Part shown: positions 1-10,389 of the stretch, one piece after another
How positions within the stretch are numbered: position 1 is the stretch's first letter
How the letters are laid out: each line of letters begins with the position of its first letter
NCBI GenBank assembly: GCA_029961685.1
Contig: JARWKL010000004.1
Span: 20,024,348 to 20,088,347 of the forward strand
Origin: Aristolochia californica
Lineage: Eukaryota > Streptophyta > Magnoliopsida > Piperales > Aristolochiaceae
DNA: 64,000 nucleotides
Direction of reading: 5' to 3'
Notes under the pieces: generated by a model
What the model was told of the DNA's origin: nothing
Databases searched by the model: none
The model's input: only the letters and a program-made list of their open reading frames with translations
Program-made: the position numbers and the translations under genes

Positions 1-2861
1 AATGGTCCTGGACATGATTTTTTTTTCTAGAAATAATTTTCCAACTTTTTCTAAAAAATTCATTAAGAAGGCTTTATAGCAGTAAAGATTATTTTTTTCA
101 ACAAAATTTGCCTTTTACAACATTTTCCTGGTAAGAATTTTCAGCTTGAAATGTGATGAAAATATGAGGCACTGATGGTCCATGGAGGTGATTTTTTAGT
201 AGAAATACTTTTCCAGCGTTTGCTAAAAAAATACACTAACAAGGCCTTATAATTGCAAAAAGCAATTTTTTTGGCAAAAATTGCTTTACCAAAAAAAGAA
301 TTTTGGTAAGAATTTTTAGGTAGAAAAGTTTTTCCAGAAAACATGAGGCACTAGTGGTCCTTGTAGATGTATTTTTACTAGAAATACTTTTCCAACGTTT
401 CCTACAAACAAATCACTAACAAAGCCTTATAGATATGGAAAATAATTTGTTTCAACAAAGTTTTCCAAGTGAGAATTTTCTGCCTGAAATGTGTTTTCCA
501 GGAAACAAGATGCACTAATGGTCCATGAATACATATTTTTATTAAAAATATTTTCCCAACGTTTCTTGAGAAAATGCACTAACATGGTCATATAGTTGTT
601 GAAAAAAATTAGTTTCAACCAAAATTTTCTTGTTTGAATTTTCAGCTTGAAAAGTGCTTCCAGGAAACATGAGTCACTAATGGTCCCTGGGAATGTATTT
701 TCACTATAAATACATTTCTTAGGTTTCCAAAAAATGCACATACAAGGCCTTATAGTTTAAGAAAGTAATTTGTTACATAAAAAAAATCCTTACCACCAGA
801 AATTCCATGGTAAGAATTTTCAACATGAAAAATGTTTCTTGGAAACATGAGGCAACAATAGTCCCAAGCGTCGTATTTTCACTAGCAATATTTTTCCAAC
901 ATTCCTAAAAAAATCCAGTAACAAGGCCTTATAATTGTAGAAAGTAATTAGTTTCTAAAAAAACTGCTTTACCATAATAATTTCCTTGTATTAATTTTTA
1001 GCTAAAAAAGTTTTTTGAGGAAACATGAAGCACTAATGGTCCCTTGAGACATATTTTTACTAAAAATACTTTTCAAAAATTTTCTAAAAAAAATGAACTA
1101 ACAAGGCATTGTGGTTGTAGAAAGTAATTTGTTTTCGAAAAAAATCCTTTCAAAAATTCCCTGGTAAGAATTTTAAGCTAAAAAAGTATTTTTAGGAATG
1201 TGGCACTAATGCTCCCTAGAAATTTAATTTTACTAGAAATAATTTTCCAATGTTTCCTAAAAAATATGAACTAACAAGGCTTTGTAGTTGTTAAAAGTTA
1301 TTTATTTCTACAAAAATTGCCTTACAACAAAATTTTCATAATAAGAATTTTCAGCTTGAATAGTTCTAGGCAACATGAGGCACTAATGGATCCTGGAGAA
1401 GTATTTTCACTAGAAATACATTTCCAAAGCTTCCTCAAAAAGGCAGTAACAAGGCCTTAATGATGTAAAAAGTAATTTCTTTTATAAAACATTTTGATAC
1501 ACCAAAATTTTCCAGGTAAGAATTTAACACAAGAAATGTGATTCCTGGAAACATGAGGCACTAATGGTCCCTGGACACATATTTTAATTAGAAATACTTT
1601 TCCAATGTTTCTAGAAAAAAGGCATTAACAAGGCTTAAAAGTAGTAAAATATAAATTTTCCAGGAAAAATTGCCTTATTACAAAATTTCCCTCATGAATT
1701 TTTTCAATTTGAAAGGTTTTTCATGGAAATATGAGGCACTAACGGTCCATTGAGATGTATTTTCAGTAGAAATATTTTTCCAAAGTTTCCTAAAAAATAC
1801 ATAACAAGGCCTCAAAGTTGCATAAAGAAATTTGTTCCAGCAAAAATTGTATTACCAAAAAAGATTCTTGGTAAGAATTTTCAATTTGAAAAGTGTTTTT
1901 AGAAAACATGAAGCATTAATGGTCCTTGGAGATTTATTTTTACTGGAAATACTTTTCCAACGTTTCCTAAAAATATCACTTTCAAAACCTTCTAGTTATA
2001 GAAAGAATTTGTTTCAACAATTTTTTCCAAGTAAGAATTTTCTACATGAAAAGTGTTTTCCATGAAACATGAGGCACTAATAGTCCATGGAGACGTACTT
2101 TTACAAGAAATACTTTCCCAACATTTCTTGAAAAAATGCACTAACAAGGTCATATAGTTGTAGAAAGTAATTTTGTTTAAGAAAAAAATTTCTAGTAAGA
2201 ATTTTCATCTTGAAAAGTGTTTCCAAGCAATATGAGGCACTAATGGTCCCAGTAGACATATTTTTCCAAGAAATACATTTCCTGCATTTCCAAAACAAAT
2301 GCACTTACAAGGCCTTATAGTTGTAGAAGGTAATTTGTTTCATAAAAAAATATCCTTACCACAAAATTTCCCTAATATGAATTTGCAACTTGAAAAATGT
2401 TTCTAGGAAACATGAGGCAGTAATGGTCTCAAGGGTCATATTTTTACTAGAAATATTTTTCCAACATTCCTAAAAAAATGCAATAACAAGGCCTTATAGT
2501 TGTAGGAAGTAATTTGTTTCAGAAAAAATGTTTTACCAAAATAGTTTCCTGGTAAGAATTATCAACTAGAAAAGTTTTTCCAAAAAACATGGGGCACTAA
2601 TGGTCCCTCTAGACAAATTTTTACTAAAAATAATTTTTGAACATTTTCTTAAAAAATACAAAAAAGAGGCCTTGTTGTTGTAGAAACTATTTTTTTTTCG
2701 CAAAAATTGCCTTACCTCGAATTTTCTTGGCAAGAATTTTCAGCTAGGAAAGTTTTTCTAGGGAATATGAGGCACTAATGGTCCCTAGGGACGTAATTTT
2801 ACTAGAAATACTAACACGGCCTTATAGTTGTTAAAAGTAATTTGTTTTAGCAAAAATTGCT
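1..2861 (+). repeat. Satellite tract S1, ~179-bp monomer
   Basis: Head-to-tail AT-rich monomers with the recurring landmarks GGCACTAATGGTCC, TTTTTACTAGAAATAC, AACAAGGCCTTATAGTTGTA and GGAAACATGAGGC. Counting a hand-built consensus gives about 179 bp; spacings of the first landmark here run from about 163 to 179 bp. Copies differ from each other by many substitutions and small deletions, so the array is old or poorly homogenised. Each monomer carries a short palindrome, GTTTCC-A-GGAAAC. Open frames here (for example the 67- and 104-residue ones near 141-741) are lysine/phenylalanine-rich chance frames that repeat with the monomer and are not called as genes. The tract runs off the left edge of the window. 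Confidence 0.93.
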
Positions 2862-3289
2862 TGTTGGAAGATAGGGCTCAAGACCACATGACCAAGGAAG
2901 GCCAACATATCTAACAGTATTATAAGATGCGCCAAATGACCAAAGAAGGCCCACAAGATGGGCCCAAGCCCATAAGAAGAAGGACCCACAATGATTACCA
3001 TGAGCTGGCATCCTTATCGCATCAATTGGAAGATCAAGGACTCAAAAAAGTATCTTTATCTAATGGTCACGTCCTACAAGAGTTTAGTTTGAGTTAGGTT
3101 TGTCTTTTATCTATATTGAGTTATTTAATTATGCTAGGACTTATCTTTAAGTGTTAGGGTTTGGGTGTAATTGAGACAATTAGTATTATTGTAATTGGAC
3201 TCTACCACCTTCCTCTATTATAAATAGAGGTTCATGTACTTTGATTATAATAATTCCATGAAGTTTTTTTCTTTTCCATAAATTCAAAA
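2862..3289 (+). repeat. 5' LTR of A1
   Basis: About 428 bp. It starts TGTTGGAAGATAGGG, contains a CTATTATAAATAGAGG segment that looks like a TATA region, and ends just before the primer site. The same LTR occurs at 4874-5307, 11177-11613, 13377-13819, 17900-18341, 20211-20642, 24193-24634, 28571-28919 and 37399-37837. Confidence 0.9.
3219..3236 (+). promoter_or_regulatory. TATA-like region in family A LTR
   Basis: TATTATAAATAGAGG lies near the 3' end of the LTR, as expected for the retrotransposon promoter. It is present in nearly all LTR copies of the family in this window, including both orientations. Transcription itself is not shown. Confidence 0.55.
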
Positions 3290-3301
3290 TGGTATCAGAG
3301 C
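3290..3301 (+). other. Primer binding site of A1
   Basis: TGGTATCAGAGC directly follows the 5' LTR. This is the standard plant copia primer site, complementary to the 3' end of initiator tRNA-Met. It places A1 in forward orientation. Confidence 0.88.
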
Positions 3302-3351
3302 AGGTACTATGAGTTGACTTGGTCAACCCACTGAGATAATGAGATCCTTTT

Positions 3352-3378
3352 CTCTAAAACCTAAACCCTAAGTCTAGG
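3352..3378 (+). promoter_or_regulatory. Telo-box motif in A1 leader
   Basis: CCTAAACCCTAAGTCTAGG lies about 60 bp after the primer site. AAACCCTAA is the plant telo-box, known from promoters of ribosomal-protein and cell-cycle genes. The same position is occupied in A2 (about 11682-11700), A3 (about 20120-20141) and A4 (about 24109-24130). Function in this element is inference. Confidence 0.5.
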
Positions 3379-3529
3379 TTCGTAGTTATTTTTTTGAGTC
3401 CCTACGCGCATAGTTTGCTTTGCGTTTTTTAAATCTATACGGAGTTTTGAATATTGGAAATTATATATTGACTGAAATATATTTGAGTCTACTTTCCAAA
3501 GAAAAATAATTTGTTCCAATTGAAGTTAT

Positions 3530-3897
3530 CTACAGACAGATATATATATTTGAATGAGCGAAGGTCAGATTGCAAAAAGTTTCAAGGAGTAGCAGCAATC
3601 TTCAAATTCCGAGGTATTTTTTGCTATCAAGAACTAGACTTTAGAAAGAAAAATATATATAAAAAATATCTGTAAGTCTATTCATTAACGTATTCAACCA
3701 GTTTTTTTATCTGAGCTACAAAGAGAAATCGATATTTGAAGCAGCAAAGGTCAGATTGAAAAAGAGCTTCGAGCGGCAATAGAAAGCCTCAACTTCCGAG
3801 GTATTTTATGCTATCAAGAAAGAGACTTTATATAGATAATTATATATGAAAAGAAATATACGTAAGTATATTTTCTTACCTATTCAACCAATTCTCG
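3530..3897 (+). repeat. Duplicated ~187-bp leader unit in A1
   Basis: Two tandem related units. Landmarks GAAGGTCAGATTGCAAAA (about 3560) and AAAGGTCAGATTGAAAAA (about 3747) are 187 bp apart, and each is followed by CCGAGGTATTTT, CTATCAAGAA, and a TCTATTC...ATTCAACCA end. The same duplication is found in A2 (about 11870-12225), A3 (about 19590-19990, reverse) and A4 (about 23590-23970, reverse). It is therefore an inherited feature of the family and not a local event. Confidence 0.75.
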
Positions 3898-3906
3898 GTA
3901 TGATTT

Positions 3907-4161
3907 TTGTGTAAGGAGATATTTGCCAATTGTTTTGTGACACTTTTTGAGTTGATATATCAAAAAAATATCTCACTTTTGCCTGGTTTGAGGGCTTATT
4001 TATATATCTCTGTTATTTGGGCTTATTGCTACATCTATGATATTTGGTTCAAGCAGGAATCACTGCCATTACCTCCTAGCTTGAGGGGGAGAAGTACAAG
4101 AAGTACAAGAAGTACAAGAAAGAGGTATTTTATTCCATATATTGTGGATGACTTTATGTGA
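3907..4161 (+). other. Conserved open frame without ATG (A, ORF1)
   Basis: Open stretch ending at TGA 4159-4161. It includes hydrophobic, tyrosine-rich sequence (LRAYLYISVIWAYCYIYD) and a basic RSTRSTRSTRKR run made by three copies of a 9-bp AGTACAAGA repeat; A2 has two copies. The same frame stays open in A2 at 12540-12740. There is no ATG in it in either copy, so translation is doubtful and the conservation may simply reflect DNA similarity between copies. No family is recognised. Confidence 0.3.
4083..4095 (+). other. Internal polypurine-tract-like motif of A1
   Basis: CCTAGCTTGAGGGGGAGAAG resembles the polypurine tract that lies against the 3' LTR in copia elements (compare CAGCTTGAGGGGGAG at 55484-55497 in B1). 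Here it lies almost 800 bp upstream of the 3' LTR. A2 has the same at about 12665-12680. Confidence 0.55.
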
Positions 4162-4489
4162 TCAATATATTCAAGAAAATGGGAGCACAAAAGATGAAGC
4201 TTCTGCATCTAAGAAAAAATATTTATATCGGATTATGATTATTTCATGGGTCCTTCTACAAGGTTTATTATTTTGGTTCATGTTGTATGTGTTGGAAGAT
4301 GGTCGTGTTATATTCACCTGCAACTATTATATCTCTTTGGGGACATTATTATTGAAGAAGAGGTGGCCTCATATCATCATTATTTTACCCCGTCAAAAAT
4401 ATCAAAATTATTTGTGGTTTGGAGTCCATGATAGAGGAACTTCATTCCCGTCAAAAAGATCAAAATTATTTGTCGATGGGAGTCCATGA
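4148..4489 (+). CDS. Small ORF of family A with a membrane-like segment (ORF2)
   Basis: An ATG at 4148 opens about 113 codons. Residues about 10-25 are polar and lysine-rich (STKDEASASKKK), followed by a hydrophobic stretch containing VLLQGLLFWFMLYV that could span a membrane, then VLEDG and LLLKKRW. The last third is translated 58-bp minisatellite. The A2 copy (12727-12945) keeps the same reading frame up to LLLKKR, where a TGG tryptophan codon has become TGA. The frame is broken in A3. It overlaps ORF1 by 14 bp in another frame. No known family is recognised; coding status is inference from conservation between two copies of one repeat. Confidence 0.35.
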   Translation: MTLCDQYIQENGSTKDEASASKKKYLYRIMIISWVLLQGLLFWFMLYVLEDGRVIFTCNYYISLGTLLLKKRWPHIIIILPRQKYQNYLWFGVHDRGTSFPSKRSKLFVDGSP

Positions 4490-4680
4490 TGTAGGAACAT
4501 CATCTCGTCAAAAATATCAAAATTATTTGTGGTTGGGAGTCCATGACGGAGGAACTTCATCTCCGTCAAAAATATCAAAATTATTTGTTGTTGGGAAGTC
4601 CATGACGAATGAACTTCATCCTGTCAAAAATATCAAAATTATTTGTGGTTGGAAGTCAACGACGGAGGAAATTATTATTG
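4388..4680 (+). repeat. 58-bp minisatellite in A1, five units
   Basis: Units begin with CGTCAAAAATATCAAAATTA and end with GGAGGAACTTCAT, at about 4388, 4447, 4504, 4561 and 4620. Unit lengths are 57-59 bp, with a few differences between units. A2 carries four units at about 12966-13200; A3 and A4 keep only traces. Confidence 0.85.
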
Positions 4681-4692
4681 CATCTATGTTAT

Positions 4693-4709
4693 CCCCCCCC
4701 CCCCCCCCC
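4693..4709 (+). repeat. Poly-C run, 17 bases
   Basis: A run of 17 C follows ATGTTAT. In A2 the matching site (13215-13220) has only six C, so this run has expanded in A1 or contracted in A2. Confidence 0.9.
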
Positions 4710-4873
4710 GCTTTCCCTCGAATTGGCTAGCTGTGTCTCAAGGAAGAGAGCACCAGCGTGAGCGGAAGTGTTGGAAGATTGGAAGACTGCCATTTTATAC
4801 CAAAAGATTGTATCCATCATTTGCAACAAGCTGGGAGTTCTTGATGTTCTCTCACCCTCAGCTTGAATGGGAG

Positions 4874-5307
4874 TGTTGGAAGATAGGGCGCAAGACCACA
4901 CAACCAAGAAAGGCTCACGTATCTAAGAGTATTATAAGATGGGCCAAATGACCAAAGAAGGCCAACAAGATGGGCCCAAACCCATAAGAAGTAGGAACCA
5001 CAACGATTACCATGAGCTGTCATCCTTTTCACATTAGTTGGAAGATTAAGAAGGAATCAAGAAAGTCTCTTTATCTAATTGCCACGCCCTACAAGAGTTT
5101 TGGTTTGAGTTAGGTTTGTCTTTTAACTATATTGAGTTATTTAATTATGCTAGGACTTGTCTTTAACTGTTAGAGTTTGGGTATAATTGGGAGAAAGGTA
5201 GTTTTATTGTAATTGGACTCTACTACCTTCCTCTATTATAAATAGAGGTTCATGTACTTTGATTATAATAAGTCAATGAAGTTTTTCTCTTTTCCATAAA
5301 TTCAACA
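4874..5307 (+). repeat. 3' LTR of A1
   Basis: About 434 bp, preceded by a decayed polypurine tract GCTTGAATGGGAG. It ends TTCAACA, followed by TTGCC, the right-hand target copy. Confidence 0.9.
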
Positions 5308-8235
5308 TTGCCTTACAACAAAATTTTCCTGGTAAGATTTTTCAGCTTGACAAGTGTTTCCAGGAAACATGAGGCAATAATGCCCCCTGGAGATGCATTT
5401 TTACTAGAAATACGTTTTCAAAGTTTCCTAAAAAGGCACAAGGCCTTAATGATGTAAAAAGTTATTTTTTTATGAAAAAATTGCCTTACACCAAAATTTT
5501 GCAGGTAAGAATTTTCAAAAGTGATTCCTGGAAACATGAGGTACTAATGGTCCCTGGACACGTATTTTTACTAGAAATAATTTTCCAATGTTTACTGAAA
5601 AAAGGCATTAACATGGCCTTATAGTAGTAAAATGTAATTTTTTCAGCAAAAAATGCCTTATCACAAAATTTTCATGGTAAGAATTTTTCAGCTTGAAAAG
5701 TGTTTCATGGAAATATGAGGCAGTCACGGTCCATGGAGATGTATTTGTAAAAAAATACATTTTGATCATATATTTAAAAAATGCACTAAAAATTCCTTAT
5801 AGTTGCATAAATTAATTTGTTTCAGCAAAAAATGCTTAACCAAATATGATCCCTGGAGAGAATTTTCAGGTTGAAAAATGTTTCCAAAAAATATCAGGTA
5901 CTAATGGTTCTTGCAAACATATTTTTACTACAAATACTTTTCCAACGTTTCCTGAGAAAAAAATCACTAACAAAACCATATAGTTATAGAAAGTAATTTA
6001 TTTTAGCAAAGTTTTCCTAGAAAGAATTTTCTTCTAGAAAAGTATTTTTTTGGAAACATGAGTAACTTATGGTCCATGGAGACGTATTTTTACTAAAAAT
6101 AGTTTGCCAGCGTTTCCTGAAAAAAATGCACTAATAGGTCATTTAGTTTTAGAAAATAATTTGCTTCAACAAAGTTTTTCTTGTAAGAATTTTTGGCTTG
6201 AAAAGTGTTTCCAGGAAACATGAGGTACTAATGGTGTTTGGAGACGTATTTTTACTAAAAAAATATTTCCAACATGTCCAAAAAAATTCCCTAATAAGGC
6301 CTTATAGTTGTAGAAAGTAATTTGTTTTATAAAAAAATATCCTTACCACAAAATTTCCCTGGTAATAATTTTCAACATGAAAATATTTTCTAGGAAACAT
6401 GAGGCAGTAATGGTCCCAAGGATCGTATTTTTACTTGACATACCTTTCCAACGTTTCCTTAAAAATGCATTAACATGGCCTTATAATTGTAGAAAGTAAA
6501 TTGTTTTAGCAAAAAATGCTTTACCACAATAGTTTACTTGTAAGAATTTTTAGCAAGAAAAGTTTTTTCCAGGAAACATGAGGCACTAATGGTCCCTCAC
6601 AACATATTTATACTAAAAATACTTTTCAAATATTTCTTCAAAAAAATGCACTAATAAGGCCATATCGTTGTAGAAAGTAATTTGTTTTAGCAAAAATTGA
6701 CTTTCCTCAAATTTTTCCTGATAACAATTTTCCATTTCAAAAGTGTTTCTTGGAAACATAAGGCACTAATTGTGGTTGGAGACGTATTTTTACTAGAAAT
6801 ACTTTTCTAATGTCTCCTCAATAAAGGCACAAACAAGACCTTAGAGTTGTAGAAAGTAATTTGTTTCAGCAAAAATTGCCTTACAACAAAATTTTCCAGG
6901 TAAGAATTTTACTCTTGAATAGTTTTTCCCAGAAACATGAGGCACTAATGGACCATGGAGCCATATTTTTACAAGAAATAAATTTCCAAAGTTTCCTAGA
7001 AAAAGGCAATAACAAGGCCTTAATGATGTAAAAAGTTATTTGTTTCTGATAAACTTTCCTTACACCAAAATTTTGGTTGTAATAATTTTCAAAGTGAAAA
7101 GTGATTCTTGGACTCATGAGGCACTAATGGCCCCTGGATATGTATTTTTACTTGAAATACGTTTTCAATTTTACTGAAAAAAGGCATTAACAAGGCTTTA
7201 TAGTAGTAAAATGTAATTTTTTTCTGCAAAAATTGCCTTTTTACAAAATTTTCTTGGTAAGAATTTTCAACTTGAAAAGTGTTTCATAGAAATGTGAGGC
7301 ACTGAAGGTTCATGGAGACAAATTTTTTTAGAAATACTTTCCAACGGCTCTTAAACAAATACACTAACGAGGCCATATTGTTGCGAGAAGCAATTTTTTT
7401 GACAAAAAATGATTTACCAAAAAGGATTCTTGGAAAGAATTTTCAGGTAGAAAAGTGTTTCCAGAAAACATGAAGCATTGTGGACCTTGGAGACATATTT
7501 TTTCTAGAAATACTTTTCCAACGTTTCTTTAAAAAAAAAACTAACAAATCCTTATAGTTATAGAAAATAATTTGTTTTAGCAAAGTTTTCCAAGTAGGAA
7601 TTTTTCTGCCTAAAATTTTTTTTCCCGAAAACAAGAGGCACTAATGGTAGATGGAGATGTATTCTTACAAGAAATACTTTCCCAAAGTTTCCTGAAACAA
7701 TGTACTAACAAGGTCATATAGTTGTAGAAAGTAATTTGTTTCAGCAAAAATTTTCTAGTAAAAATTTTCAACTTGAAAAATGTTTCCAGGAAATATGAGG
7801 CATGAATGGCCCCTGGAGATGTATTTTTACTAGAACAACATTTCCAGCTTTTCCAAAAAAATGCACTACCAAGGCCTTATAGTTGTAGAAAGTAATTTGT
7901 TTCATAAAAAATATCCTTACCAAAAAAATTCTCAGGTAAGAATTTTCAACTTGAAAAACGTTTCTAGGAAACATGATGCATTAATGGTCCCAAAGGTCAT
8001 ATTTTTATTCGATTTAATTTTCCAACGTTCCTAAATAAATGCACTAACAAGGCCATATAGTTGTAGAAATTAATTTGTTTCAACAAAAAAAAATTTACCA
8101 CAATAGTTTTCTAGTAAGAATTTTCAGCTAGAAAATTTTTTCAAGGAAACATGAGGTCCCTCGAGAGGTATTTTTACTAAAAATAGTTTTCGAAAAATTT
8201 CTGAAAAAATGCACTAACAAGGCCTTGTTGTTGAG
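5308..8235 (+). repeat. Satellite tract S2
   Basis: Continues S1 in the same orientation; A1 sits inside one monomer (GCAAAAATTGC/TTGCCTTAC). About 16-17 monomers. It ends at GGCCTTGTTGTTG, where the truncated element B2 begins. Confidence 0.92.
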
Positions 8236-8239
8236 GGGG

Positions 8240-8450
8240 ATATAGGATGACATTTATATGCATCAACCACCTGGGTAAGTGGTTAAGGGAGAGTCCGTAC
8301 GTTGACTACAAAAATCTCTTTATGGTCTCAAACCATGCACGAGGTGACCGTTTGGGACCATAACGATATTTTTGTAGTCGACATACGGACTCCCCATCAA
8401 CCACATACCCAGGTGGTTGCTGCATATATATGTCCTCCTTTACATCCCAT
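8240..8450. repeat. Fold-back of RT sequence at the broken end of B2
   Basis: The left arm (about 8240-8335) reads forward like the conserved RT segment of B1 near 54300-54430 (CATCAACCACCTGGGTAAGT). The right arm (about 8346-8450) is the same segment reversed (ACATACCCAGGTGGTTGCTG). The arms are about 100 bp each and nearly back to back. This is an inverted duplication at the truncation point, not a family feature. Confidence 0.85.
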
Positions 8451-8518
8451 TCAGACCATTTTTTTGCATCAAGTTCATAGACTTGCCAGGAAGAGTTAGC
8501 CGCGAGAGATAATAACAA
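8306..8518 (-). pseudogene. B2 reverse transcriptase fragment
   Basis: The reverse frame includes YMQQPPGYVVDGES and RSPRAWFE, conserved in the fingers/palm region of copia reverse transcriptases, and matches B1 at about 54240-54430. It ends where the fold-back begins, so the YVDD catalytic part and RNase H are absent. Non-functional. Confidence 0.8.
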
Positions 8519-8519
8519 A

Positions 8520-9224
8520 CATACCTAGTTTAATTTAGCCACTGGAGAGAAGGTTTCTTCATAATCAATGCCATTACATCATGTATAGCCTTTAGCAAAA
8601 AGGCAATCTTTTAACCGAGCCAAAAACCCATCCGGATTGTGTTTCACAGTAAATACCTATTTGCAACCGATGAGTTTCTTATATGAAGGAAGGGGGACTA
8701 AAGCCCATGTCTGATTTTCATAAAGGGCATATTTTTCTTCATCCATAGCCGCCTTCCACCGTGGATGTTAGAGAGCCTCATGATAGGACTGTGGTACAGG
8801 TACGGAGGAAATAACCAATAGAAATTGACAACAAATAGGGGATAAATGATGATGAGACACAAAATTTGTTATAGGATGAGAAGTAGAAGGCATGGTGCAG
8901 CTCTTTCCTAACAGCAATAGGACGAGTATCATATTTTGGGCCAAAAATTATCGAAGAAAATGGACTTACCTCAGTAGGATCTAACAACTCAGTAGGTGTG
9001 GTGTCAGCCAGTGTTTCTGGGGGCTAAGTAGCTTCTGCAACATGGGGCACAACCAATCGAGGAGAACCTGGTACTGAAGATAAACCTGGAGGAGCATTAT
9101 CAGAATAATATAGAGATTCTTCAAAAAAAATGACATCCCTAGACACAAGTAAACGCTGAAGAGAGGGATTATAGCAAATATAACGCTTTTGTATGTAAGA
9201 GTATCCTACGAAGATACACTTCAC
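8520..9224 (-). pseudogene. B2 integrase C-terminal to RT-linker region, decayed
   Basis: Reverse frames 9224-9024 (FVGYSYIQKRYICYNPS, SRDVIFFEES) and 8987-8778 (IFGPKYDTRPIAVRK) match the B1 region 53550-53870 that links integrase and reverse transcriptase. Between 8778 and 8520 the text still resembles B1 54000-54230 (for example AACCCATCCGGATTGTGTTT), but stops and frameshifts break it. Confidence 0.7.
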
Positions 9225-9278
9225 AGATTTGGCATCAATTTTACTATGTTTATCGGAGAAAATATGGACCGAAGACTC

Positions 9279-9900
9279 TCAAGGGCAGTGAAAAAGGATC
9301 ATCATCAGGTAATAATAGAGAGTAAGGAAATTTTTTACCAAGAAGGGAAGAGGTAACCGGTTTATAAGAAAACATGCGGTAAGAACTACATGAGGCCAAT
9401 AAAAGTATGGAATTTGCATTACATATAATAAACTGCGAGCTACCTCAAGAATATGACGGCTCTTCCGTTCGGCTACACCATTTTTTTGAGGGGTGTAGGC
9501 CATTTTCTTGATAAAACGAGTCAAGATCTTTGGATGTGTCTTCTTTGGCATTATCTGACCGAAGGACTTTAATTTTCTGCCCAAACTGAGTGAGTACCAT
9601 TGCATCAAAAGATTAAAATATCAATGGTATTTCAGAATGTTCTTTAAACAAAAATAACCAAGTGGTACAAGTGAAGTCATCAATGAATGTAATAAAATAT
9701 TTCACTTGATAAATGTTGGAGACACTCAAGGGTCCCCATACATCAGTATGAATTAACGAAAAGGAGAGACACTTTTAATTTTTGGACAAGTTGAGTATGT
9801 AGACCTTTGATGTTTACTCATTTGACATGATTCGCAATGAAGGTCAGACCACGCTTTAGGAAAAATATGATGAAGAGATTAGGCGGACGGATGTCCCAAC
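9279..9900 (-). pseudogene. B2 integrase core, decayed
   Basis: The frame 9608-9279 carries YTPQKNGVAERKSRHILEVA, the conserved third-acidic-residue region of copia integrase, then FYWPHVVLTACFLINRLP. Upstream to about 9900 reverse-strand similarity to B1 52930-53170 continues with breaks. It is split by frameshifts and cannot be functional. Confidence 0.75.
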
Positions 9901-10022
9901 CGGTTTTGCCATAACCTGGTCTTAGTGTCACGGGTGGATGCAGTATTTATTTGTGGCACATCAAGTTAGTAGAGCCCCACTTGTTCACAGCCTCCACCAA
10001 TCACCTGCTTTATTGTAAGATC

Positions 10023-10295
10023 CTAAAACACACATGAAGTGGGTGAGAAAGTGATAGAGCAATTAAAATGTTTGGTGAGCTGACTAACTGATAAAAGATT
10101 CAAAGGGAAAGTAGGAACGAAAAGGATATCAGTGAGAGAAAGTGATGGTGTAACAGAAATGGATCCGTTCCTTTGAACTTTATTTTGTGAACCTTCAGCA
10201 ATGGTAACAAACTTATGTGAAAGACATGGAGAAAGGGAGTATAGTAGATGTTTGTTACCTGTAAGATTCTTGGAGGCTCCTGAGTCAATTATCAA
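10023..10295 (-). pseudogene. B2 aspartic protease fragment
   Basis: The reverse frame starts IIDSGASKNLTGNKHLL, the DSGA active-site motif of the retroviral-type protease, and ends ITFSPTSCVF, as in B1 (about 52408-52680). Protease and the gag/pre-integrase part are separated from gag by stops. Confidence 0.8.
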
Positions 10296-10389
10296 GGATG
10301 AAGAGGAGGCAAAAAAATATACCTGAAGCGGTGGTGGCAGCGGTTGGTGAAGAAGTACTTGGGATGGACCCCATCATGGTTTTAATTTT

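Larger units (their letters stand above)
2862..5307 (+). mobile_element. Family A non-autonomous LTR retrotransposon, copy A1
   Basis: Complete small LTR element of about 2.45 kb inserted in the satellite. It has two LTRs of about 430 bp starting TGTTGGAAGATAGGG and ending TTCAACA (5' copy TTCAAAA), a copia-type primer site right after the 5' LTR, and a probable 5-bp target duplication TTGCT/TTGCC on the two sides. The interior is only about 1.6 kb and shows no gag, protease, integrase or reverse transcriptase, so it must move with enzymes made elsewhere. It fits the non-autonomous TRIM/LARD class in size and structure. The family name A is mine; I do not recognise it. Confidence 0.9.

Noticed and set aside
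1..2900. Many open frames of 60-120 residues, rich in Lys, Phe and Leu, on both strands of the satellite tracts
   Set aside because: They recur with the monomer period, have no motif and are explained by AT-rich repeats.
8302..8499. Forward open frame of 65 residues across the B2 fold-back
   Set aside because: It runs through both arms of an inverted duplication of RT DNA, so it is a chance frame.
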